Below are positions 8,191-16,983 of a stretch of 64,000 nucleotides of DNA, one piece after another; position 1 is the first letter of the stretch, and each line of letters opens with the position of its first letter. The stretch covers positions 62,001 through 126,000 of the forward strand of contig CAWETE010000003.1 of the NCBI GenBank assembly GCA_963811895.1, given 5' to 3'. The DNA is from DASSUW01 sp963811895 (GTDB lineage: Bacteria > Actinomycetota > Thermoleophilia > Solirubrobacterales > Solirubrobacteraceae). The position numbers and the translations under genes were made by a program. Under the pieces are notes generated by a model. The model saw only the letters and a program-made list of their open reading frames with translations. It was not told the DNA's origin and searched no databases.

Positions 8191-8930
8191 ACACCAAACC
8201 CCAAGGGGGGTCAGACCCTTCTGTACTGCAACAGATCGAATCTGTACTACCACAGAGGGGTCTGACCCCTCCTCTGGCGGCCGACCTGCTGTATGGGCGG
8301 TTGTTGGCGACGGCTGCGCAGCACGTGCTCGGCGGTGGGCCGGCGCCGCGGGCGCGGGTGCGGTCGATCGACGGGTGGAGCGAGCCGCTGCGGCTGGAGC
8401 GGTGGCTGGGTGGGCTGGATGCGGCCGACCGGGCGGCGCTGGCGGTCGCGGTGGCGCCCGTGGTGGACCTCGGCTGCGGGCCCGGGCGGCACGTCGCCGC
8501 GCTGCGGCAGGCCGGCAAGCGCGCGCTCGGCGTCGACCTCTCCCCCGTCGCCGTGCAGCTCGCGCGCCGGCGCGGTGGGGCCGCGATCCCCGGTGACGTG
8601 TTCGGCGCGGTGCCCGGCGCCGGACGCTGGAAGACGGCGTTGCTGCTTGACGGCAACGTCGGCATCGGCGGCTCCCCCGCTCTGCTCCTCCGCCGGACGT
8701 GCGAGCTGCTGGCTCCCGGCGGGATCGCGATCGTCGAGCTGGACCCGCCGGGCGCCCCGACGTTCCGGACGCGGATCCGGATCGAGGCTCCGGACGTGGT
8801 CAGCGAGTGGTTCGCCTGGGCGCGCGTCGGCGTGGACGGGATCGGGCCGCTCGCGCGTCAGGCCGGGCTCGCGCATGAGGACACGCTGTCCGCCGGCGGA
8901 CGCTGGATCGCGCTGCTGCGCCGGACATGA
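8187..8930 (+). CDS. class I SAM-dependent methyltransferase
   Basis: A 247-residue protein with a Rossmann methyltransferase core. Motif I is VVDLGCGPGRHVAAL (about residues 92-106), the acidic residue follows in GVDLSPVAVQLA, and ELLAPGGIAIVELDPPG forms the later strand. The first 30 or so residues do not look like the family. They are encoded by an inverted repeat (8204-8270) placed just after the start codon, so the conserved protein begins near residue 30. ATGA overlaps on both sides show tight coupling within the operon. The methyl acceptor is unknown. Confidence 0.87.
   Translation: MNTKPQGGSDPSVLQQIESVLPQRGLTPPLAADLLYGRLLATAAQHVLGGGPAPRARVRSIDGWSEPLRLERWLGGLDAADRAALAVAVAPVVDLGCGPGRHVAALRQAGKRALGVDLSPVAVQLARRRGGAAIPGDVFGAVPGAGRWKTALLLDGNVGIGGSPALLLRRTCELLAPGGIAIVELDPPGAPTFRTRIRIEAPDVVSEWFAWARVGVDGIGPLARQAGLAHEDTLSAGGRWIALLRRT
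8204..8270. repeat. inverted repeat (REP/MITE-like hairpin) inside a coding start
   Basis: Left arm 8204-8224 and right arm 8252-8270 are near-perfect inverse complements, each containing the GGGTCAGACCC / GGGTCTGACCC core. The 27-base spacer and arm edge also hold a direct repeat TCTGTACT (8220-8227 partly, and 8241-8248). The element lies entirely within the first 28 codons of the methyltransferase gene and keeps its frame open. The GGGGTCAGACCCC core resembles short palindromic repeats dispersed in many genomes. That comparison is from memory and has not been searched. Confidence 0.7.
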
Positions 8931-10123
8931 CGCCGCCCGGCCCGTTCCAGCCGTCGTTCTGGCGCTCGCCGCTGCGCGGGCCGTGGCTGACGGCCGCGCT
9001 CGGGACGGTGCTGCTCTTCCTGGTCGCGATCGTGGCGCTGACCGGCTTCCTCTCGCACGTGGCCTACAGCCCGGACCTGCGCGGGAACGCGATCGTGCCC
9101 GCCGGCGCCGACCTGCCGTTCAACTTCAGCTGGCCGACGGCGCCGTCCTGGCTGTACGCCTTCACGCAGGGGCTGCACGTCAACGTCGGGCTGGTCGCGA
9201 TCCCGTTCGTGCTGGCCAAGCTGTGGTCGGTGATGCCGCGGCTGTTCGCGTGGCCGCCGATCACGTCGCCGGCGCAGGCGATCGAGCGGCTGTCGATCGC
9301 GCTGCTCGTCGCCAGCACCGTGTTCCAGCTCGTCACCGGCGTCATGAACGCGCAGTACTGGTACGCGTTCCACTTCAACTTCGTGCTCGCGCACTACTAC
9401 GGCGCGATCGTGTTCACCGCCTCGCTGGCGCTGCACGTGCTCGTCAAGACGCCGTTGATCCTGCGCGCCTACCGCGAGCGGGGGGCGCTTCGCAACGATC
9501 TCGTCGCGCTCGATCCCGACCCGCCGACCATGAGCCGGCGCGGCCTGTTCGCCTTCGCCGGCGGCGCCGGCGCGCTGCTGCTGGCGGCCAACGTGGGCCA
9601 GACGATCGGCGGGCCGCTGCGCTCGCTCGCCTTCCTCTCCCCGCGGCGAGAGGACTTCCCGGTCAACCGCACGGCGGCGCGGGCGAAGATCACGCCCGCC
9701 ATGGTCGGCGCCGCCTACCGGCTGACGCTCTCGAGCGAAGCCGGCGAGGTCGCGCTCAGCCGGGAGGAGCTGCTGGCGCTGCCGCAGCACTCGGCGCGGC
9801 TGCCGATCGCCTGCGTCGAGGGCTGGACGACGACGCAGGACTGGACGGGCGTGCGGCTCTCACAGCTGGCACAGCTCGCCGGCGCCGACCCGGCGGCCGT
9901 CGAGCAGGCCTTCGTGCGCTCCCTGCAGCCGGCCGGTGTGCTCTCCAAGGCGTCGCTGAGCGGCGACCAGGTCCGCCATCCCGACGCGCTGCTGGCCTTG
10001 AAGGTCAACGGCGACGACCTGCCGCTCGACCACGGCTACCCCGCGCGCATCATCGTCCCGGCGCTGCCCGGCGTGCACAACACGAAGTGGGTCGGCTCGA
10101 TCGCGTTCGGGACGGCGGCATGA
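8927..10123 (+). CDS. membrane-anchored sulfite oxidase-like molybdopterin oxidoreductase
   Basis: A 398-residue fusion. The first 190 residues form a four-helix b-type cytochrome-like membrane domain with histidines in helices (GLHVNVG, HFNFVLAHYY, LALHVLVK). A twin-arginine-like segment (SRRGLFAFAGGAGALLLA) then leads into an extracytoplasmic molybdopterin domain. The likely Mo-ligating cysteine is in LPIACVEGWTT, followed by the family C-terminus PGVHNTKWVGSIAFG. It probably oxidises or reduces a small substrate outside the membrane and passes electrons through the haem domain. Molybdate import and cofactor genes elsewhere in the window fit this need. Confidence 0.88.
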   Translation: MTPPGPFQPSFWRSPLRGPWLTAALGTVLLFLVAIVALTGFLSHVAYSPDLRGNAIVPAGADLPFNFSWPTAPSWLYAFTQGLHVNVGLVAIPFVLAKLWSVMPRLFAWPPITSPAQAIERLSIALLVASTVFQLVTGVMNAQYWYAFHFNFVLAHYYGAIVFTASLALHVLVKTPLILRAYRERGALRNDLVALDPDPPTMSRRGLFAFAGGAGALLLAANVGQTIGGPLRSLAFLSPRREDFPVNRTAARAKITPAMVGAAYRLTLSSEAGEVALSREELLALPQHSARLPIACVEGWTTTQDWTGVRLSQLAQLAGADPAAVEQAFVRSLQPAGVLSKASLSGDQVRHPDALLALKVNGDDLPLDHGYPARIIVPALPGVHNTKWVGSIAFGTAA

Positions 10124-10524
10124 GGCCGCTGCTCGTGCTCGCGCACCTGATCCTGCTGCCGCTGTGCGCGTGGGCGCTGCTGGAGATGCTCGACGGCCGC
10201 ACCGCGCAGAGGATCGCGCTCTGGCTGATCGCCTGCGTGATCGTGCACGACCTCCTGCTGCTGCCGCTGTACTCCGGCGCCGACCGCGCCCTGCGGCGGG
10301 TGGTGGGCGACGCGACGATCAACTACCTCCGCGTGCCGGCGGGCCTCTCGCTGCTCATGCTCGTCGTGTTCTGGGGCACGATCGCCGGGGCCGGCGAGCG
10401 CGCCTATCGCGCGACCAGCGGCGAGACCTTCGACGGGCACGCGACGCGCTGGCTGCTGGTGAGCGCCGCGCTGTTCGCCGGCTCGGCGGTGGTCTACCTC
10501 GTGCGGCGGGGGTCGAGGAGCTGA
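10120..10524 (+). CDS. small four-helix membrane protein of the molybdopterin oxidoreductase operon
   Basis: A 134-residue protein with about four predicted transmembrane helices (starting LLVLAHLILLPLCAWALLEM) and no known domain. It overlaps the preceding oxidoreductase by four bases (ATGA) and is the last gene of the operon. It may assist assembly or quinone interaction of the upstream enzyme; this rests on position alone. Its 3' end overlaps the convergent lipoprotein gene by 31 bases. Confidence 0.75.
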   Translation: MRPLLVLAHLILLPLCAWALLEMLDGRTAQRIALWLIACVIVHDLLLLPLYSGADRALRRVVGDATINYLRVPAGLSLLMLVVFWGTIAGAGERAYRATSGETFDGHATRWLLVSAALFAGSAVVYLVRRGSRS

Positions 10525-11120
10525 AGCTGGTCGCCGTGCACGAACACGCGGCCGGCCGGGTCGACCGCGACGGCGTTCGGCTGGCGGACGCTGGGATAGA
10601 GGTTGAGCCGATGCGGCCTGGCGCTCGTGGCGAGCTCGACGAGCTGGTTGCGCGCGGTCAACGTGACCCACAGACGCCGGTTGCGCAGGTCCGACGCCGC
10701 GGCGTACGGCGCCCCGGGCAGCGGATAGCGGCGGCGGATGCGCAGCCGGCCGCGGGTCTCGAACACGATCAGGCCGTCACCCGCCGTGTCGACCACGTAG
10801 GCGAGCCCGCCCTCCCCGGCGACGACGTGCGTCGGGCCGGCGCCGGCCGGCGCGGAGTCGAGCCGCTCGCGCGTGCGGGCGTCGTAGACCTCGAGCACGC
10901 GCCTTCGCGGCGAGAGCACGGCGAGCTTGCTGCCGCCGTCGACCAGCGCCTCGGTGCCCTTCGTGGGCGCGGGAGCGGTGTCGACGAGCTCGCCGGCGGG
11001 GCGCCGCTCCAGCGGCGGCGAGCGGTCCGGCCCCGCCGCGGGTGGCAGCTCGGCGGACGAGCCGCAGCCGGCGGCGGCGAGGGCGAGCACGATGAGGATC
11101 GGTCGGATGGTGGGCAGCAT
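10494..11120 (-). CDS. YncE-like beta-propeller lipoprotein
   Basis: A 208-residue secreted lipoprotein. The signal peptide ends in a lipobox (LALAAAGC, cysteine near residue 19). A proline-rich linker is followed by repeats of the form KLAVLSPRRRVLEVYDART and GGLAYVVDTAGDGLIVFETR, as in YncE/NHL-type propellers. It is shorter than a full seven-blade propeller. ATG 11120 is chosen because it places the signal peptide directly at the N-terminus; a TTG 30 bases upstream is less likely. Function unknown. It is divergent from the GT-C-like gene. Confidence 0.75.
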   Translation of the reverse strand: MLPTIRPILIVLALAAAGCGSSAELPPAAGPDRSPPLERRPAGELVDTAPAPTKGTEALVDGGSKLAVLSPRRRVLEVYDARTRERLDSAPAGAGPTHVVAGEGGLAYVVDTAGDGLIVFETRGRLRIRRRYPLPGAPYAAASDLRNRRLWVTLTARNQLVELATSARPHRLNLYPSVRQPNAVAVDPAGRVFVHGDQLQLLDPRRTR

Positions 11121-11143
11121 GGCAAGGGACAGGTGACGATCCC

Positions 11144-12385
11144 GTGACAATGGCTGCGCGCGCGCCGCGGCTGCGGATCACCGGCGCCGTCCCCTGGGCG
11201 GCGGCCGCCGTCGCAGCCGCCACGATCGCGGTCGACGTCCCGTTCGTCGGGCACTGGGGCCCGGAGGCCGATCCGCTGCTGCCGCTGACGATCGCGTGCT
11301 TCGCGGGCGCCGTCGCGATCGCCCCGCGCCTGCTGCGGGTGCCGTCGTGGGCGTTCGCCCTCGCAGCCTTCGGTCTCACGCTCGTCCTGCGCCTGGCGCT
11401 TGCGGCGGGCGGAGGCGGCACCGCGCAGTGGAGCACGATGTTCGATCTCGGCGGGTTCGAGGGACCCAATGAGTACCTGCCGGCACTCGGAGCGCTCGAC
11501 TTCGGCGCGGGCTTCTTCGTCGACCGCTTCGCCGAGCTCGTCCCGTCGCTGCCCGTGCACGCGGCAGGGCACCCGCCGGGGCTGCTGCTCGTGCTGCACG
11601 CGCTGGGGATCGATTCCCCGGGCGGGATGGCCGCGCTCTGCATCGGGGTCGGCGCCCTGAGCGGGCCGCTGACGTACCTGCTCGCCCGCGAGCTGCTCGA
11701 CGAGCAGCGGGCGCGGATCGCGGCGTTGCTGATGGCGCTGGCGCCGGGCGCGCTGCTGTTCGGCGCCACGTCGGCCGACGCGGTCTACCTGACGCTGGGC
11801 CTGCTGGCGGCGTGGCCGCTCGCGGCGGGCCGGCGGGTGGCCGGCGCGGTCGCGCTCGCCGCCGCGTCGTTCTTCGCGTGGTCGCTGCTGGCCGTGGGGG
11901 CCTGGGCGGCGCTGGTGACGTGGCGGCGCGACGGGTGGCGCGCCGCGCTGGCCCTGTCGGCGGTCTGCGGCGTCGCGCTCGTGGCGTTCTACGCGCTGCT
12001 GTACGCCGCCACCGGGTTCGACCCGATCGGCACGCTGCGCTCGACCGAGGAGGTCTACCGGGCGGGTATCGCCTCGATGCGGCCGTACTCGTTCTGGCTG
12101 TTCGGCTCGCCGGTGGCGTTCCTCGTGGTGCTCGGCCTGCCGGTCTCGTGGCTCGCGCTGCGGGCCCTCGCGCGCGGGGACGGCCTCGCGGTGGCCATCT
12201 TCGCCGTCATCGCGATCGCCGCCATCGGCGGCTTCACCAAGGCCGAGACGGAGCGGATCTGGCTGTTCCTGGCGCCGTTCGTGTGCCTGGCGGCGGCGAC
12301 GGAGCGCGTGCCCCTGCGCCCCGTGCTGGCCATGCTCGCCGGGCAGGCCGTGCTCTACGAGCTGGCCTTCGAGACCGTGTGGTGA
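11144..12385 (+). CDS. GT-C-like polytopic membrane glycosyltransferase
   Basis: A 413-residue membrane protein with about ten hydrophobic segments. An extracytoplasmic loop contains HAAGHPPGLLLVLHALG (about residues 141-157), the HPPG-type signature of dolichyl-phosphate-mannose-dependent mannosyltransferase-like proteins. An acidic DLGGFEGPNEY segment lies just before it. It would use a lipid-linked sugar on the outer membrane face; donor and acceptor are unknown. GTG 11144 has AGGTGA seven bases upstream; an ATG two codons later is the alternative. Confidence 0.7.
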   Translation: MTMAARAPRLRITGAVPWAAAAVAAATIAVDVPFVGHWGPEADPLLPLTIACFAGAVAIAPRLLRVPSWAFALAAFGLTLVLRLALAAGGGGTAQWSTMFDLGGFEGPNEYLPALGALDFGAGFFVDRFAELVPSLPVHAAGHPPGLLLVLHALGIDSPGGMAALCIGVGALSGPLTYLLARELLDEQRARIAALLMALAPGALLFGATSADAVYLTLGLLAAWPLAAGRRVAGAVALAAASFFAWSLLAVGAWAALVTWRRDGWRAALALSAVCGVALVAFYALLYAATGFDPIGTLRSTEEVYRAGIASMRPYSFWLFGSPVAFLVVLGLPVSWLALRALARGDGLAVAIFAVIAIAAIGGFTKAETERIWLFLAPFVCLAAATERVPLRPVLAMLAGQAVLYELAFETVW

Positions 12386-12421
12386 CGGGACCTCGGCGCG
12401 CGCGCCGCGCGTAGACGCGGT

Positions 12422-13112
12422 GTGCGCCTCGTCGTCCTCCTCGCCCTCGCCTTGATCGGCTGCGCCGAGTCGCGGGAGCCCGCTGAGACGCCGGAGCCGC
12501 CCTCCGGCATCTTCATCCCGCCGACCCACCGCGACGGCGACCGAGTCGTCATGCCGCTCACGTTCCCGGACGGGACGCGCGTCACGATCGCCTACCCGCC
12601 GGAGCTGGCCCTCGCGGAGCTGGGCGTCGTCCCGTACGGCTCGGCGACGCTCCAGGGCGACAGCCCTCATCCCGAGCGCGGCGACGAGGTCGGCCGCGAC
12701 TTCCTGATCCGCTACGGCGCCGCAGAGCCGAGAGCCAGGGCGCTCGAATTCGAGTTCGGCCGCTGGACGGTCGAGGTCTACGACTACGCCGCGCACAACC
12801 CGGCGGCGATGACCGACCGCGAGCGGCGCGACTTCCGCGCCGCGCTGTCCGGCCGCGTGACCGAAGACGGCTTCCTGGTGCTGACCGCGGCGCCTCCGCT
12901 CGCGCTCGCCGAGGCCGGTGAGCACGCCGGCCCGGCGCTCGAGTTCGGCTCGGCGAAGCACGTCCGCCTGGCGCTCGTCGAGTGCGGCCCGAGCGGCCGA
13001 GAGCACGAGCCCGGGCTTCGCGAGCTGGTGCCTCTCGGAATCGATCGTCGTGCACGCCGAAGGCGACCGCCGCTTCCTCGCGGCAGCCGCCGAGGGCATC
13101 GAGCTGCGCTAG
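12422..13112 (+). pseudogene. secreted lipoprotein, frameshifted near its 3' end
   Basis: It begins with a lipoprotein signal (VLLALALIGCAES, cysteine near residue 14) and continues as an open frame of unknown function (segments PLTFPDGTRVTIAYPPELAL and DFLIRYGA). At about 13010, in the run GAGCCCGGGC, coding sense moves to the next frame. Removing one C restores HEPGFASWCLSESIVVHAEG and a TAG stop at 13110-13112. Without the correction the frame runs on into the next gene. The full protein would be about 229 residues. I recognise no domain. The indel may be real or a sequencing error. Confidence 0.65.
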
Positions 13113-13204
13113 ACGTGGGGTTCCCCACGCCGGCCCCATCCTCCGGAATGACGGCGCGCGGGCCGCGTCCTCCTGGCGTCCAACGATCAAGGAGGCAACA
13201 CCCG

Positions 13205-13672
13205 ATGCAACGCAAGCTCGCCGCCGCTTTCGCCGCTCTCGCGATGAGCGCGACCCTGGCCGGCACGGCAGACGCCGCGACGACGACCCTCAGGCTGCAC
13301 ACGCAGGCGGACACCACGAAGTTCATGTCCGACAGCGCGTCCGGGATCGTCACGATGGCCAAGAACGACACAAGCGACGCCAAGCAGAAGTGGCGCCGCA
13401 CCGACACGAGCTCCGGCTACGCGACGTACCTGAACCTCGGCACGAACCGCTGCCTGACCGGGCGTGGCATCCAGGGCTTCCCGGTCGTGACCGCCCAGAA
13501 GTGCGTCGCCGGCGCCCTGAACCAGCAGTGGAGGCTCGGCGTCAGCGGCGACCTCCAGCTGCGCCTGAACGGACTCGTGGCCAAGCACAACACCGTGGGC
13601 AACGCCACCGGCGTCGTCATGTCGCTCTTCCAGTCCGCGACCAACCAGAAGTGGCACACGCACCCCGCGTGA
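13205..13672 (+). CDS. secreted ricin B-type lectin-domain protein
   Basis: A 155-residue exported protein. The signal peptide (AAFAALAMSATLAGTADA) is followed by one beta-trefoil. Three repeats end in Q-x-W-type motifs (KQKWRR, NQQWRLG, NQKWHTH), as in ricin B lectins that bind carbohydrate. It has no catalytic partner domain, so it is likely a free lectin or matrix protein. ATG 13205 has an excellent ribosome binding site (AAGGAGG, 13189-13195). An unusually strong hairpin lies just downstream of its stop. Confidence 0.85.
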   Translation: MQRKLAAAFAALAMSATLAGTADAATTTLRLHTQADTTKFMSDSASGIVTMAKNDTSDAKQKWRRTDTSSGYATYLNLGTNRCLTGRGIQGFPVVTAQKCVAGALNQQWRLGVSGDLQLRLNGLVAKHNTVGNATGVVMSLFQSATNQKWHTHPA

Positions 13673-13681
13673 GCCCGACGA

Positions 13682-13710
13682 TGCGGGCGCGGCGAGACGC
13701 CGCGCCCGCA
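13682..13710. terminator. bidirectional terminator hairpin between convergent genes
   Basis: A perfect 13-base-pair stem (13682-13694 with 13698-13710, arm TGCGGGCGCGGCG) closes a three-base loop. It lies between the stops of the lectin gene and the convergent MFS gene. There is no U-run, as is common in high-GC actinobacteria. Confidence 0.75.
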
Positions 13711-13719
13711 CCATCCGCC

Positions 13720-15144
13720 TCACGCCACGGCGCGGGCGTGCTTCGGGAGCAGGAAGCCGATCGCGAACGCGGCGGCCAGCAGCGCCACGGTGACGAGGAT
13801 CGTCGGCTCCGCGGCGGCCACGAAGTCGGCCGCGCGGCCGGCCTGCGAGCCGAGCAGGCCGAAGAACAGGGTCCCCAGGCCGGCCACGCCGAGCGACATG
13901 CCGAGCTGCTGGAGCGCCTGCAGCACGCCCGACGCCGAGCCGACCTCGTGGTCGGCCACGCCGGCCAGGATGATGTCGAACAGCGGCACGAAGACCATGC
14001 CCATCCCGATGCCGGCGACGAGCAGCGGCGCGGTGAAGTGCAGGTGGCCGACGCCCGCCCCGGCCAGCTCGAGCACGACGTACAGCGCCACGACGCCGAC
14101 GGCCTTGATCGCGAGCCCGGCGTGCAGCACGGTCCGGCCGAGCTTGCCCATCGTCATGCCGCCGATCGCCGAGCCGACGAAGCCGCCGAGCGCGTACGGC
14201 GCCGAGGTCAGGCTCGCCTCGATCGCGCTGTAGCCGAGGCCGATCTGCATCAGGCCGGTCAGCGCCAGCGTCAGGCCGCCCATCGAGCCCAGGAACACCA
14301 TCGCGAAGCCCGCGCCGGAGACGTAGGAGCGATTGCGGAACACGCTCGGCTCGAGCAGCGTGGCCGCGCCCGCGCGCTTGCGCAGGATCTGGTGGCGGGC
14401 GAAGGCGCCGAGCACCGGGAACGAGGCGGCCAGCATGCCGAGGATCCAGACCGGCCAGCCCAGCTCGCGGCCCTGGACCAGCGGGTAGACGAGCAGCACG
14501 GCGCCGGCGCCGGCCAGCGACATGCCGGTGACGTCGAGCCGGCGCGAATGCCCGGCGGGCGCGACCGAGGGCAGGAAGCGGGCGCCGACGGCGATCACGA
14601 ACGCGCCCACCGGCACGTTGACGAGGAAGATCGAGCGCCAGCCGGTGCCGAGGATGTCGGCGTCGATCAGCAGGCCGGCCACGACCGGGCCGAGCACGGC
14701 GGACAGGCCGGACACGGGACCCAGGACGGCCCACGCCTTGCTCATCTGGTCGGCCGGGAAGAGGTCGCGGATCAGGCCGAAGACCTGCGGCAGCATGACG
14801 GCGCCGACGGCGCCCTGGAGCGCGCGCGAGCCGATCAGGAACTCGGCCGACGGCGCCGCCGCGCACAGCACCGAGGCGATCGTGAAGCCGCCGGCGCCGA
14901 TCAGGAGCATCCGCTTGCGGCCGAACATGTCGCCGAGCCGGCCGCCGGTGAGCAGCCCGACCGCCATCGCCAGCGTGTAGGCCGCGGTGATCCACTGCAG
15001 GTCGGCGTACGAGCCGCCGAGGTCGGCCCGCATCACCGGGCCGGCGACGCTTGCGATCGTCGCGTCGAGCAGGTCCATCATCGCCGCCGCCAGCGCGGCC
15101 GAGAAGGCGATCCACGTCGTCTTGGTGATGGTCTTCGGCTGCAT
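13720..15144 (-). CDS. MFS drug efflux transporter, DHA2 (EmrB/QacA-like) family
   Basis: A 474-residue permease with about 14 predicted helices. Family motifs include LDATIASVAGPVM in helix 1 (DHA2 motif D1), the loop 2-3 motif A GGRLGDMFGRKRML, and motif C-like GPVSGLSAVLGPVVAG. It should export hydrophobic or cationic compounds by proton antiport. It is divergent from a TetR gene. An inverted repeat (CGGAAT, five bases, ATTCCG) lies in its promoter region and a related palindrome in the tetR promoter. This is the standard arrangement for a TetR-repressed pump. Confidence 0.92.
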   Translation of the reverse strand: MQPKTITKTTWIAFSAALAAAMMDLLDATIASVAGPVMRADLGGSYADLQWITAAYTLAMAVGLLTGGRLGDMFGRKRMLLIGAGGFTIASVLCAAAPSAEFLIGSRALQGAVGAVMLPQVFGLIRDLFPADQMSKAWAVLGPVSGLSAVLGPVVAGLLIDADILGTGWRSIFLVNVPVGAFVIAVGARFLPSVAPAGHSRRLDVTGMSLAGAGAVLLVYPLVQGRELGWPVWILGMLAASFPVLGAFARHQILRKRAGAATLLEPSVFRNRSYVSGAGFAMVFLGSMGGLTLALTGLMQIGLGYSAIEASLTSAPYALGGFVGSAIGGMTMGKLGRTVLHAGLAIKAVGVVALYVVLELAGAGVGHLHFTAPLLVAGIGMGMVFVPLFDIILAGVADHEVGSASGVLQALQQLGMSLGVAGLGTLFFGLLGSQAGRAADFVAAAEPTILVTVALLAAAFAIGFLLPKHARAVA

Positions 15145-15152
15145 GAGCTCCC

Positions 15153-15181
15153 CTCTAACGGAATGGTCTATTCCGGATCAA
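15153..15181 (-). promoter_or_regulatory. MFS promoter with TetR operator in the spacer
   Basis: On the minus strand a -35-like TTGATC (15176-15181) is followed by the inverted repeat CGGAAT-N5-ATTCCG (15159-15175), which fills the spacer exactly. A weak -10 (TTAGAG or TAGAGG, 15152-15158) comes next. The AACGGAATG half-site also occurs in the tetR operator at 15271. A ribosome binding site GGGGAG (15147-15152) precedes the ATG. Confidence 0.5.
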
Positions 15182-15268
15182 GTCTGAAGCTGAGGCGACC
15201 GGCGCACATCGGCACTTTGCAGCCGCTTACCTACGTTGACCCCTTACCCGGGGCAGCATCGCACTTAG

Positions 15269-15297
15269 TTGAACGGAATGTTCCGTTCCGCTATCCT
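15269..15297 (+). promoter_or_regulatory. tetR promoter with autoregulatory palindrome
   Basis: The -35-like TTGAAC (15269-15274) and -10-like TATCCT (15292-15297) are 17 bases apart. Between and over them lies GAACGGAATGTTCCGTTC (15271-15288), a palindrome with 8-base arms and a 2-base centre. A repressor bound there would block polymerase. The predicted transcription start falls on or next to the ATG at 15305, so the mRNA is probably leaderless. Confidence 0.6.
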
Positions 15298-15304
15298 CGG
15301 AGCC

Positions 15305-15929
15305 ATGCCCAACGCCCTCAGCGGCCGCCGAGCGGAGGCCGCCCGCAACGACGAGCGGATCCTCGAGTCCGCCCGCGCGGTCTTCATCGCCGACCCCGGC
15401 GCGCCGATCTCCGCCGTCGCCGAGCACGCGGGCGTGGGCGTCGGCGGGCTCTACCGCCGCTACGCGAGCAAGGAGGACCTGCTCCGGACCATCTGCGCCG
15501 ACGGTCTCCAGCGCTTCATCGCCGCGGCCGAGGCCGCCCTGGCCGATCACGGCGACCCCTGGGAGGCGTTCGCGGGCTTCATGCGCGCCTGCGTCGACGC
15601 CGACACCAACTCGCTCACGCAACGCCTGGCGGGCACCTTCACCCCCACCGAGGACCTGTATCGCGAGGCCGGACGCGCCCAGGGCCTGCTGACCGCCCTG
15701 TTCGACCGCACGCGGGGCGCCGGCGCACTCCGCGCCGACCTCGTGGTCAACGACGTGGGGCTGGTGCTCGAGCAGGTCGCGGCGCTCCGCGTCGGCGACG
15801 AGGAGCGCACCCGTGAGCTGCGGCGCCGCTATCTCGAGCTCATGCTGACCGCCATGAGGCTGAGCGGTGAGCCGCTGCCCGGGCCCGCCGCCCGGCTGGG
15901 AGGAGCTCGCCGCGCGATGGAACCCCTGA
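15305..15929 (+). CDS. TetR/AcrR family repressor of the divergent MFS pump (3' frameshift)
   Basis: A TetR-type regulator of about 207 residues. The N-terminal helix-turn-helix is ISAVAEHAGVGVGGLYRRYA (about residues 34-53), followed by a ligand-binding domain. The end is displaced. In the frame as given, LPGPAARLGG runs on into the next gene. Dropping one C in the run around 15884-15888 gives LPGPPPGWEELAARWNP and a TGA at 15927-15929, the usual TetR tail. The corrected end overlaps the downstream ATG by 13 bases. It very likely represses the MFS gene and itself through the two CGGAAT-containing sites. Confidence 0.82.
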
Positions 15930-16983
15930 CGCGCCGGGAGCTCACCGCGGCGCTCGCCGCCCGGCAGCTCCTGCTCGAGCGCGGGCGCCTCTCCCCCGCC
16001 GAGGCGATCCGCCGGCTCACGCCGCTCCAGGGCCAGCACCCGCCGGCGCCCTACATCGCCCTCGCGGCCCGGCTCGAGGGCTTCACCCGCGAGGCGCTCG
16101 AGGCCGACATCGAGGCGCGCGCGGTGGTCAAGAGCACGATCATGCGGCTGACGCTGCACCTGGCGCGACGCCGGACGACTACCCCGCCTACGCGGAGCTG
16201 AGCCGCCAGTTCTGGCTGCGCAAGTGGCGGGCGACCTACCCGCAGCTCGACGAGGAGAAGGTCGCCGCGGAGCTCGGCGCCTGGCTCGCAGAGCCCCGCA
16301 CCAACACCGAGATCCGCGAGCACGTGCGCGGCTACGACGGCGTCGCCGACGACCAGTTCGCGCCGATCTGGTTCGCCCGCGTCGTGCTGCCGCTCGTCCA
16401 GCTCCCGCCCGCCGGGTTCTACGACGACACGCGCCGCAACACCGCGTTCGTCCTGGATCCGCGGCCGCGTCCCGATCGCGTCGACGCCGCCGCACACGTC
16501 ATCCGCCGCTACCTCGCCGCCTTCGGCCCCGCCCAGAAGCGCGACGTGGCCGCCTGGGCCGGCTCCGCCCAGGCCGACTTCGCCGACGCGTGGGAGCGCA
16601 TCGAGACCGTCGCATACCGCGACGAGGAAGGCCGCAAGCTGCTCGACCTGCCCGGGCAGCCGCTGCCGCCCGCCGACACGGCGCTCCCGCCGCGGCTGCT
16701 CGGCCACTGGGACCAGGCGCTGCTCGCCTACCAGGACCGCGAGCGGATCATCCCGCCCGAGCTCACGCCGCTGAAGCTGACCCTCAGCGGCTCACCCACC
16801 GTGACGGTGGACGGTCGCGTGGCCGCGAGCTGGAACCACCGGCGCGACGGCGACGACGTGACCGTCACGATCGAGCCGCACACCGACATCCCGCGCAGCG
16901 TGAAGGCGGAGATCCGCGCGGAGGCGGAGCGGACGGCCCGCATCTGCGAGCCGGACGCCACCCGGTACGAAGTGGCGTTCTAG
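15917..16983 (+). pseudogene. winged-helix DNA-binding protein (HTH_42/AlkZ-like), frameshifted
   Basis: A protein of about 355 residues in the HTH_42 (DUF1006, AlkZ-related) family. The N-terminal part has LSPAEAIRRLTPLQGQHPPA. The later part has the typical AEPRTNTEIREHV winged-helix segment, the AFGPAQKRDVAAWAG motif and HWDQALLAYQDRERIIP. The two parts lie in different frames. At about 16163-16167 two extra bases (CG in TGGCGCGACG) break the reading; removing them gives LHLATPDDYPAYAELSRQFW. AlkZ-type relatives are DNA glycosylases that unhook crosslinks. Whether this member is one is uncertain. Confidence 0.75.

Noticed and set aside
12422..13672. Lipoprotein-lectin fusion in one long frame
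   Set aside because: The lectin has its own strong ribosome binding site and signal peptide at 13205, and coding sense of the lipoprotein continues to a stop in another frame.
15269..16201. TetR-winged helix fusion protein
   Set aside because: The fusion arises only because a one-base insertion hides the TetR stop. The corrected tail matches usual TetR C-termini, and the second protein has its own ATG.
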